From Gordonia polyisoprenivorans (GTDB lineage Bacteria; Actinomycetota; Actinomycetes; Mycobacteriales; Mycobacteriaceae), in NCBI RefSeq assembly GCF_017654315.1, contig NZ_CP072203.1, positions 5,766,001 to 5,830,000 of the forward strand: a stretch of 64,000 bases of DNA, given 5' to 3'. Below the pieces are notes generated by a model that searched no databases, was not told the DNA's origin, and saw nothing but the letters and a program-made list of their open reading frames with translations. The position numbers were made by a program, and so were the translations under genes. How positions within the stretch are numbered: the first letter of the stretch is position 1; each line of letters starts with the position of its first letter. Positions 45,576-52,535 of the stretch are shown piece by piece.

Positions 45576-46769
45576 ATGTACCTCGGCGCGCAGCTGTTCA
45601 CCGACAGCGAGTACGAGCGGAGGCTGACCCGGGTGCGCGAAGCGATGGATCTGCAAGGTCTTTCGGCACTCATCGTCACCGAACCAGCGAATCTCTTCTA
45701 TCTCATCGGCTACAACGCGTGGTCGTTCTACACGCCACAGATGCTGTTCGTGCCCATCGAGGGCGACATGGTCTTCTTCGCCCGCGAGATGGATGCCCAT
45801 GGCGCACACCGCACCACGTGGCTTCCCGAGGAGCAGATCGTCGGCTACCCGGAGAGCTACGTCCACCGGCCCCACGTCCACCCGTTCGACTGGGTCGCGT
45901 GGGCACTGCGCCAGCGCCACCTCATCGCCCCGGCGTCCAAGGCCGGTTCGGTCGGCCTGGAGATGGATTCGCACTATTTCACACCGAAAGCCTATCGGGC
46001 CCTGTACAACGCGATCCCGGAGTGGAAACTCGTCGACGGCTTCGAGCTGGTCAACTGGGTCCGGTCGGTCAAGTCCGACGCCGAGATCCAGCTGATGCGG
46101 CAGGCCGGGATGGTGTGCTCGGAGGCGATGCGCGCGGCGATCGACACCATCGATGTCGGTGTGCGGCAATGCGATGCGGCAGCCGTCATCTCCCAGGCCC
46201 AGATCACCGGCACCGAGGAGTTCGGCGGCGACTATCCGGCCATCGTGCCGATGATGCCGACCGGCGCGGCCGCCGACACCCCGCATCTCACCTGGCACCA
46301 GGGGACATTCGTCGAGAACGAGGCCGTCGTCATCGAATTGACCGGCGCACACAACAGATATCACTGCCCACTCGCGCGGACCGTCGCGCTCGGCAAGCCG
46401 TCCAACGATCTGGATTACGTCGCCCAGGCCACCGCCGAAGGCCTGAACAATGTGCTCGACGCGATCCGTCCCGGGGTGCCGACCCGCGAGCTCGCCTCCA
46501 CCTGGAACTGGACCCTCGCCAAGTACGGCCTCGAAAAGCCGTCCCGGCTGGGCTATTCCATCGGTATCGGCTATCCACCGGATTGGGGCGAACGCACCAT
46601 CAGCATCCGCACCGAGGACGAGACGATCCTGGAGACCAACATGACCTTCCACATCATCTGCGGAATGTGGATGGACAACTACGGTTTCGAGCTGTCCGAG
46701 TCGGTGCGCGTCAGCCCGACCGGTGTGGAGACCTTCACCAGTTTCCCCCGCGAACTGATCCAGAAATGA
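45576..46769 (+). CDS. doeA: Ectoine hydrolase (M24 peptidase fold)
   Basis: The 397-residue protein has the creatinase/prolidase fold: an N-terminal domain with ANLFYLIGYNAWSFYTPQ and a C-terminal pita-bread domain. It shows the pattern I recall for DoeA/EutD: GYPESYVHRPHVHPFDW, LVNWVRSVKSDAEIQLMRQA, FGGDYPAIVPMMPTGAAADT, PHLTWHQGTF, RYHCPLARTV, GYPPDWGERT and MTFHIICGMWMDNYGFE. Ectoine hydrolase opens the ectoine ring to N-acetyl-2,4-diaminobutyrate. AAGGAGG six bases before ATG 45576 is one of the strongest ribosome-binding sites in the window. The identification comes from remembered family sequence, not a search. Confidence 0.85.
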   Translation: MYLGAQLFTDSEYERRLTRVREAMDLQGLSALIVTEPANLFYLIGYNAWSFYTPQMLFVPIEGDMVFFAREMDAHGAHRTTWLPEEQIVGYPESYVHRPHVHPFDWVAWALRQRHLIAPASKAGSVGLEMDSHYFTPKAYRALYNAIPEWKLVDGFELVNWVRSVKSDAEIQLMRQAGMVCSEAMRAAIDTIDVGVRQCDAAAVISQAQITGTEEFGGDYPAIVPMMPTGAAADTPHLTWHQGTFVENEAVVIELTGAHNRYHCPLARTVALGKPSNDLDYVAQATAEGLNNVLDAIRPGVPTRELASTWNWTLAKYGLEKPSRLGYSIGIGYPPDWGERTISIRTEDETILETNMTFHIICGMWMDNYGFELSESVRVSPTGVETFTSFPRELIQK

Positions 46770-46778
46770 GGTGAGGAC

Positions 46779-48011
46779 ATGACCACCATCCACCCCGCCG
46801 CCACGCACACTGCCCCCACGATCCCACTCGCCGGACGCGCCAAGGATCTCGTCGGATCCATGATCGACTCGTCGACCTCGCTGCTGGCTGCACAGAGCCA
46901 CGACATCGTGCGATTCGCGATGGGCTCCCCCGCCGACGAGGCGGTGCCCGCCGACGAGTTCCGGGAGATCGCCGGGGCGATCCTCGACAACACCTCGTTC
47001 ACCTACGGCGCCACCGAGGGCGAACCACGACTGCTGCAGTTGCTCGTCGACTACCTCGCCACCACCCCGGACCCGTCGAGCCACGACCGGCTCGTCATCA
47101 CCACCGGTGGCATGCAGGGCCTCGACTTGGCCTCCAAGTTGTTCGTCGATCCCGGCGACCTCGTCGTCGTCGAGTCGCCCACCTACACCAACGGCAGCGC
47201 CACGGCCCTGTCCTACGGCGCGCAACTGCTCGAGGTGCCGGTCGACGACGACGGCATGCAGATCGACACCCTCGTCGACCTCGTCGCCCGCACCCGCCGC
47301 ACGCCCAAGGCGATCTACACGATCCCGACGTTCCAGAATCCGTCGGGCGTCACGCTGTCGGAGGAGCGCCGCAGAGAACTTCTGCGGCTGGCCCACCATT
47401 GGGGTGCGGTGATCATCGACGACGACCCGTACGGGCTCCTGCGCTTCGCCGGCGAAGACATCCCCACCTTCCAGACCCTCTCGCCCGCCGATCCGCTGGT
47501 GTTCTCGGTGCGCACCTTCTCCAAGATCCTCGCGCCGGGCTGGCGGGTCGGCTGGGTTGATGCCGACCCGTCGCTGCGGCAACTGCTGATCAACGGCAAA
47601 CAGGCCATGGACACCTGCACCAACGTCCCCAATCAGCACATCGTCGCCGAATACATCTCGCGCGGCGGCCTGACCGATCACCTCGCCTCGCTGCGCACGC
47701 TCTACCGGGCGCGCAAGGACGCGATGCTCGACTCCATCGGGCGCCATCTGGGCGAACATGTCACCACCACCAACCCGGAGGGCGGCTTCTTCCTGTGGCT
47801 GACCCTGCAGGGCGAGTTCGCCGAGATCGACACCCGCGAACTGTTCGAGGTGGCCTTGGCCGACGGCGTCGCCTTCATTCCCGGCCCGGCACTGTCCCCG
47901 GGCGGGCGCTTCCGCAACGCCCTGCGCCTGTGCTTCGCCTCGAGTACTCCCGAACGAATCGAGGAGGGTATCCGACGCCTGACCGGCAGTCTTGAGAAGA
48001 TGACCGGGTGA
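46779..48011 (+). CDS. Fold-type I PLP aminotransferase (class I/II, LysN/MocR-domain type)
   Basis: The 410-residue enzyme has the aspartate-aminotransferase fold: SFTYGATEGEPRLLQLL, ITTGGMQGLDLASKLF, PTFQNPSGVTLS, IIDDDPYGLLRF, and the Schiff-base lysine in RTFSKILAPGWRVGW. It resembles 2-aminoadipate-type aminotransferases and the effector half of MocR regulators, but has no DNA-binding domain. It starts nine bases after doeA and overlaps the M20 gene by four bases. Since a class III transaminase already heads the operon, its separate role is unclear; it may act on diaminobutyrate, hydroxy-diaminobutyrate or aspartate. Confidence 0.85.
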   Translation: MTTIHPAATHTAPTIPLAGRAKDLVGSMIDSSTSLLAAQSHDIVRFAMGSPADEAVPADEFREIAGAILDNTSFTYGATEGEPRLLQLLVDYLATTPDPSSHDRLVITTGGMQGLDLASKLFVDPGDLVVVESPTYTNGSATALSYGAQLLEVPVDDDGMQIDTLVDLVARTRRTPKAIYTIPTFQNPSGVTLSEERRRELLRLAHHWGAVIIDDDPYGLLRFAGEDIPTFQTLSPADPLVFSVRTFSKILAPGWRVGWVDADPSLRQLLINGKQAMDTCTNVPNQHIVAEYISRGGLTDHLASLRTLYRARKDAMLDSIGRHLGEHVTTTNPEGGFFLWLTLQGEFAEIDTRELFEVALADGVAFIPGPALSPGGRFRNALRLCFASSTPERIEEGIRRLTGSLEKMTG

Positions 48012-49201
48012 ACGGTGCACCCCGACCCCTGCCGATCGACGCCCTGCCCATCGACGCCGACGAGATCACCGATCTGACGGTCGCGCTGGTGCAGGCGCCC
48101 AGCGAGAACCCCGGCGGCACCGAGGCACAGGCCGTCGCCGTCCTCGAGAAGGCATGCCAGAACGCCGGGTTCGTGGTCAGTACGCATGAGGTCGCGCCCG
48201 GCCGGCCGAATCTCGTCGCCACCCTGCCCGGCGGCAACGGCCCGGGTCTGATGTTCCTCGGTCACTCCGACGTCGTGCCCGCGGGCCCCGGATGGACCGG
48301 CGACCCCTACCGTGCGCGCATCGCCGACGGATCGATCATCGGCCGCGGCACCACCGACATGAAGGGCGGGCTCGCCGCGATCGTGACCGCCATGTCGGCG
48401 CTGGCGTCCTCCGGCGTCGAGCTCACCGGCCCGGTGCAACTGGTGTGCACGGTCGACGAGGAGGAACACGGCAGCGGCGTGCGGGATCTCGTCACCGATC
48501 ACCCCGGCGAGTTCCTGGGGTGCGTGGTGGCCGAGCCGACCGATCTCACCGTTGTCCGCGGATGCCGCGGCGCGTCCTACATCGAGATCGACGTGACCGG
48601 TCGCGCCGCGCACTCCGGACGCCCCGACGACGGCCGCAGCGCCATCTACGCCGCCGCCGCGATCGTCGACCTCATTCGCGCCGACCACGAGGCGATGACC
48701 GCCCGCGCCGACGGCCTACTGGGTTCTGGGACATGGAATGTCGGCACCATCTCCGGCGGGCAGGGCATCTCCGTCGTCGCCCCGATGGCCGCGCTCGGCA
48801 TCGACCGCAGGCTGATGCCCGACGAGACCGCCGGCGGCGTCGCCGACGCGCTACGCACCCGAATCGCCCAGGCGGGCATCGATTCCGACGGCATCGGCGT
48901 CGACGTGCGGGTCACCATGGAGATGCCAGGCTTCGAGACACCCGCCGATCACCGCCTCGTCGCCACCGCTGTCGGCGCACTCGAGAGCCTCGGCGTCGCC
49001 ACCTCCGTGGGCGGGTGGAGCGCCGCCTGCGACGGTGGCTTCGTCAGCCGCGACCTCGGCATCCCGGCCGTCGTCTGCGGTCCCGGCGACATCAACACCC
49101 AGGCCCACCAGCCCGACGAGACCGTCCGGATCGCCGACGTGGTCACGGCTGCAAGGGCATACACCCAGATGGCCCTGACCCTTCTCGGTCCGCGCGCCTG
49201 A
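48008..49201 (+). CDS. M20 metallopeptidase, ArgE/DapE-type deacetylase
   Basis: The 397-residue zinc enzyme has the M20 metal ligands and catalytic Glu: MFLGHSDVVPAG (His), GRGTTDMKGGLA (Asp), VDEEEHGSG (catalytic and ligand Glu) and the dimerisation domain with GRAAHSGRPDDG. ArgE and DapE-type members remove an acyl group from an amino acid nitrogen. Coupled to doeA, its likely job is deacetylation of N-acetyl-2,4-diaminobutyrate. The classical DoeB/EutE enzyme is of the aspartoacylase/succinylglutamate desuccinylase family, so this would be a non-homologous substitute. The GTG start overlaps the upstream stop. Confidence 0.85.
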   Translation: MNGAPRPLPIDALPIDADEITDLTVALVQAPSENPGGTEAQAVAVLEKACQNAGFVVSTHEVAPGRPNLVATLPGGNGPGLMFLGHSDVVPAGPGWTGDPYRARIADGSIIGRGTTDMKGGLAAIVTAMSALASSGVELTGPVQLVCTVDEEEHGSGVRDLVTDHPGEFLGCVVAEPTDLTVVRGCRGASYIEIDVTGRAAHSGRPDDGRSAIYAAAAIVDLIRADHEAMTARADGLLGSGTWNVGTISGGQGISVVAPMAALGIDRRLMPDETAGGVADALRTRIAQAGIDSDGIGVDVRVTMEMPGFETPADHRLVATAVGALESLGVATSVGGWSAACDGGFVSRDLGIPAVVCGPGDINTQAHQPDETVRIADVVTAARAYTQMALTLLGPRA

Positions 49202-49214
49202 ACGCCCAATTTTC

Positions 49215-49349
49215 CGGTGGTCGAGGTTGGTCGAGGTTGCCCCCGGGCCCCGGCCCCGATAAGTCGAGGTTGGTCCCTGGTCCCGGTGGTCGAGGTGCGA
49301 CGAGCGATAGCGAGGAGCCTCGAGACCCCTTGCACCGCTGCCGGTTTCC
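49215..49349. repeat. Palindromic GGTCGAGG...CCTCGAGACC intergenic element
   Basis: Between the convergent M20 and transporter genes are three GTCGAGGTTG(G) half-units (about 49219-49273) and a full element at 49285-49349: GGTGGTCGAGGTGCGA, a 14-bp centre, GAGCCTCGAGACC and a tail CCGCTGCCGGTT. The outer arms GGTCGAGG and CCTCGAGACC can pair. A collinear 65-bp copy, with the same spacing and tail, lies inside kdpA at 58156-58220. Confidence 0.8.
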
Positions 49350-49391
49350 CATTGTTGCACCACCCGCGTTCACCACATCACCCCGCGACCG

Positions 49392-50783
49392 TCAGCTCCG
49401 CACCCCAACATTTTCGTCGGCGACCGCGAAATCCTCGGTCCGCTCCGGGATCTCGGTGCCGCGGATCGAGCAGCCCGCGGTCTCCTTGAGGAACATCATC
49501 GCGATCATGCCGATGGCACACGCCCCCATCATGTAGATGGCCGGGAACAGCAGCCAGCCGGTGTCGCCGACGACGGCGTCGTTGACCAGCGGAGCGGTAC
49601 CACCGAAGGCTGCGGTGGCGACGTTGTAGGAGATGGCGAACCCCGCGTAACGCACCTGGGTCGGGAACATCGCCGGGAAGGTCGCCGAGATCGTGGCGAG
49701 CTGCGGTATGTAGAGCAATCCGAGAACGACGAATCCGATGATGGCCCAGGCGAATCCCTGACCCATCAGCCAGTACAGCGGTAGCGCGAGCACGAAGAGG
49801 CCGATCAGCGAGCCCCACCACATCGGTTTTCGGCCGGTCCGATCCGACCACGCACCGAAGAACGGGATCGCGACCATCATCGCGAGCTGGCCGATGAGCA
49901 CAACGGTCGAGCCCGACGACTCCGACAACCCGATCGTGCTCTTGAGGTAGGTCGGTTGGTAGGCGAGCAGGGTGTAGTTGACGACGTTCAACGCGATCAC
50001 CATGCCGAACATGGTCAGGATCGGCTGCCAGTAGTTCGAGAGGAGATCCTTGAACCTGGTCCAGGCCGTGCCCTTGATCTCGTTGTCCTGCTCGAGTTCC
50101 TGAAAGACCGGGGTGTCCTCCATCTGCGAGCGCAGGTACAGACCGATGAGACCCATCGGCAGCGCGATCAAGAACGGGATGCGCCAGCCCCACGTCTGCA
50201 TCTGATCGTCACTGAGGAGCAGTTCGAGCAGCAGCACGATCGCGGTGCCTGCCGAGAAGCCGGCAAGGGTGCCGAATTCGAGGAACGAGCCGAATCGGCC
50301 GCGCTTTCGATCGGGGGCGTACTCGGCCATGAACGTTGCGGCGCCGCCGTATTCGCCGCCGGTCGAGAATCCCTGGATCACGCGCAGTGTGATGAGCAGA
50401 ACCGGTGCCCAGATCCCCGCCACCGCATGCGTGGGCAACACACCGATCAGTGCCGTTGCCCCCGAGATGAGCAGGATCGTCATCGCCAGCACGGACTTTC
50501 GTCCGATCCGGTCGCCGATCGGCCCCCAGATCATGCCGCCGAGCGGACGCAACACGAACGAGATCGCGAAGCCGAGCATGGTGCCGATCGTGCCGAGATG
50601 ACCGGGAAAGAACGCGTGGGTGAGATAGGTGGTGGTCGCGGCGTAGACGCCGTAGTCGTACCACTCGGTGGCGTTGCCGATTGCCGATGCGGCGATCGCT
50701 TTGCGCAGTAGCGCTTTTCCTTCGCGCGATTCCGGATCGGGCGCGAGATCCTCATATGTTGCCGAGGAGTTTGCCGTAGCCAT
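49392..50783 (-). CDS. MFS metabolite:H+ symporter (ProP-like), probable ectoine uptake
   Basis: The 463-residue protein has 12 membrane segments of the metabolite:H+ symporter group: NATEWYDYGVYAATTTYL in helix 1, GPIGDRIGRKSVL in loop 2-3, LRVIQGFSTGGEYGGAATFMAEYAP in helix 4, and AWSDRTGRKP in the second half. ProP, a member, imports proline, betaine and ectoine, though this protein lacks ProP's C-terminal coiled coil. ATG 50783 has AGGAAGG upstream. It follows the GntR gene by 91 bp on the same strand and faces the catabolic operon, so ectoine or hydroxyectoine is the likely cargo. Confidence 0.85.
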   Translation of the reverse strand: MATANSSATYEDLAPDPESREGKALLRKAIAASAIGNATEWYDYGVYAATTTYLTHAFFPGHLGTIGTMLGFAISFVLRPLGGMIWGPIGDRIGRKSVLAMTILLISGATALIGVLPTHAVAGIWAPVLLITLRVIQGFSTGGEYGGAATFMAEYAPDRKRGRFGSFLEFGTLAGFSAGTAIVLLLELLLSDDQMQTWGWRIPFLIALPMGLIGLYLRSQMEDTPVFQELEQDNEIKGTAWTRFKDLLSNYWQPILTMFGMVIALNVVNYTLLAYQPTYLKSTIGLSESSGSTVVLIGQLAMMVAIPFFGAWSDRTGRKPMWWGSLIGLFVLALPLYWLMGQGFAWAIIGFVVLGLLYIPQLATISATFPAMFPTQVRYAGFAISYNVATAAFGGTAPLVNDAVVGDTGWLLFPAIYMMGACAIGMIAMMFLKETAGCSIRGTEIPERTEDFAVADENVGVRS

Positions 50784-50874
50784 CTGTGCCTTCCTGGTGG
50801 AGTCGGGGCCAGTGTCGTCGGGCTGACTCACATCGGTGGGCGATGATCGCGAGGGCGATGTCGATCGCGTTGCC

Positions 50875-51621
50875 TTACAACGCGATCTCCGCAGTGGACC
50901 CGGACCCCTCCTGTCCGCCCACGGCGTCACCGATCAAGCGGTGCAGCCCATCCCTCATGTGTTCGATCATCAGCACGTCGGCCGCCTGCGGATCTCCTGC
51001 CGCGATGGCGTCCACCAATGCCTGGTGTTCGTCGATTCGTTCCTTTCCCGAGGCGTACGTTCCTCGCATGGCCCGCAGACACATTCGCGTCTCCACGCGG
51101 ATCGTCTCGTGCAGCCGCGAAAGACGCTGACTACCTGCGGCTTCCACCAATCGCTGATGGAACCGCATATCCGCTTCGGCCATGGCTTCACCGTTCGGAT
51201 CATCGATGCACTCACGCATCATGGCCACCGCATCATTGAGGGCCGCAACCGATTCCGGGTCATCGGTGGAGATGACCTGCTCGATCGCGGCCCGTTCGAC
51301 GGCGGTGCGTGCTATGTACATGTCGCGTATGTCGTCATCGTCCATCGAGACGACGAACAGACCCCGGTTGCGGTGGCTCACCAGCAGACCCTCTGCGGTG
51401 AGCCGCTGCATCGCCTCGCGCAACGGACCACGGCTGACCCCGAGGTCGGCAGCCAGACCCGATTCCGTCAACTGCGAACCAGGCGGAAAACTACCGTTGG
51501 CGATGGCCTCATGCAACTTCCGGGCGATGATCGCAGGTGTGGACTCCTGCACGATCGGCGCCAGCACGCGTTTGCGTGCGGAGGCCGAACCATCATCCCC
51601 AGCAGACCGCATATTCGCCAT
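50875..51621 (-). CDS. GntR-family regulator, FadR (FCD) subgroup
   Basis: The 248-residue regulator has an N-terminal winged helix (LTESGLAADLGVSRGPLREAMQRLTAEGLL) and a C-terminal FCD helical domain whose metal-site residues can be seen (DMRFHQRLVEAAGS, then the later His in MIEHMRDGLHRLI). GAAGGAAG precedes the ATG. A dyad with the core ATTGTTGACAAT lies 160 bp upstream, and the same core precedes the catabolic operon at 39.7 kb, so it probably represses both units until an ectoine-pathway intermediate binds. Effector identity is inferred. Confidence 0.88.
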   Translation of the reverse strand: MANMRSAGDDGSASARKRVLAPIVQESTPAIIARKLHEAIANGSFPPGSQLTESGLAADLGVSRGPLREAMQRLTAEGLLVSHRNRGLFVVSMDDDDIRDMYIARTAVERAAIEQVISTDDPESVAALNDAVAMMRECIDDPNGEAMAEADMRFHQRLVEAAGSQRLSRLHETIRVETRMCLRAMRGTYASGKERIDEHQALVDAIAAGDPQAADVLMIEHMRDGLHRLIGDAVGGQEGSGSTAEIAL

Positions 51622-51780
51622 CTCTGTTCTTCCTTCTTACTCGCTGCACGGCCCAATGTCAGCTTTCCGCTGCGCATTTCGGCCAGCGCGCACCGCATAC
51701 AACCCGGTGAGCTGCGACGACGCGTCTGAGGCGGAGATTTGTCACGAAGACCACCCGTCGCATGCCGCAGCGTCAATTGT

Positions 51781-51798
51781 TAGATTGTTGACAATCTA
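51781..51798. promoter_or_regulatory. Candidate GntR operator (autoregulatory)
   Basis: TAGATTGTTGACAATCTA is a perfect 8-2-8 inverted repeat upstream of the gntR-transporter unit and just beyond the kdpE 3' end. Its 12-bp core is identical to the site at 39687-39698. The rest of the 212-bp gap shows no other gene. Confidence 0.65.
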
Positions 51799-51833
51799 CC
51801 CCGATGGTCGGTCCGGTGACAACAACATCGGAC

Positions 51834-52535
51834 TCATTCCCGAACGAACCGGTAGCCCATCCCCGCCTCGGTGAGCAGATGCCTGGGGTGAGCAGGGTCC
51901 TCCTCGAGTTTGCGGCGCAGGCTGGCAAGGTAGACGCGCAGATAGTTCGACTGGCCGGTGTATGTCGGCCCCCACACACCGGTCAGGATCTCGCGCTGAC
52001 CCACCAACTTGCCCTCGTTGCGCACCAGCATCTCCAGCACTCCCCACTCCGTGGGAGTCAGATGTACCCGTTCGCCGTCACGCGTGACCTGTTTGGCGCC
52101 GAGGTCGACCGTGAACGATCCGGCCGACACCACCGGGTTCTCGGCGCTCGGCTCCCCCGACGAACCCGCCCCGCGTCGGATCGCGGCCCGCAAACGTGCG
52201 ACGAACTCTTCCATCCCAAAGGGTTTGGTCACGTAGTCATCGGCACCGGCATCGAGGGCGGCGACCTTGTCGACAGCCTCACCGCGGGCCGACAACACGA
52301 TCACCGGCACGTTCGTCCACCCGCGCAGACCGGCGAGCACCTCGAATCCGTCGATGTCGGGGAGCCCCAGATCCAACACCACCGCCTGTGGGTTGGTCTT
52401 GGCCGCCGCCGCCAGGGCGGCCGCACCGGTCGCCGCGGTCGTGACGTCGAAGCCGCGTGCTTTCAGGTTGATCCGCAACGCCCGCAACAACTGTGGCTCG
52501 TCGTCGACGACGAGCACGCGTGCCCCGTCAACCAT
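51834..52535 (-). CDS. kdpE: Response regulator KdpE
   Basis: The 233-residue OmpR-type regulator has a receiver domain with the acidic pair VDDEP, the phospho-acceptor Asp in VVLDLGLPD (about residue 53) and the Lys of YVTKPF, followed by a winged-helix domain (LTPTEWGVLEMLVRNEGKLV ... YLRVYLASLRRKLEEDP). KdpE activates kdp transcription when K+ is low or osmolarity is high. Its start lies inside the 3' end of kdpD (8-bp overlap), so the pair is translationally coupled. It is the last gene of the operon. Confidence 0.95.
   Translation of the reverse strand: MVDGARVLVVDDEPQLLRALRINLKARGFDVTTAATGAAALAAAAKTNPQAVVLDLGLPDIDGFEVLAGLRGWTNVPVIVLSARGEAVDKVAALDAGADDYVTKPFGMEEFVARLRAAIRRGAGSSGEPSAENPVVSAGSFTVDLGAKQVTRDGERVHLTPTEWGVLEMLVRNEGKLVGQREILTGVWGPTYTGQSNYLRVYLASLRRKLEEDPAHPRHLLTEAGMGYRFVRE

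Noticed and set aside
43800..48020. A 1406-codon open frame on the minus strand
   Set aside because: It lies wholly antisense to the ectoine operon (YdiJ-like gene end, aldehyde dehydrogenase, doeA and aminotransferase), all of which have clear motifs. Long antisense frames are common in GC-rich DNA, and its product has no recognisable domain.
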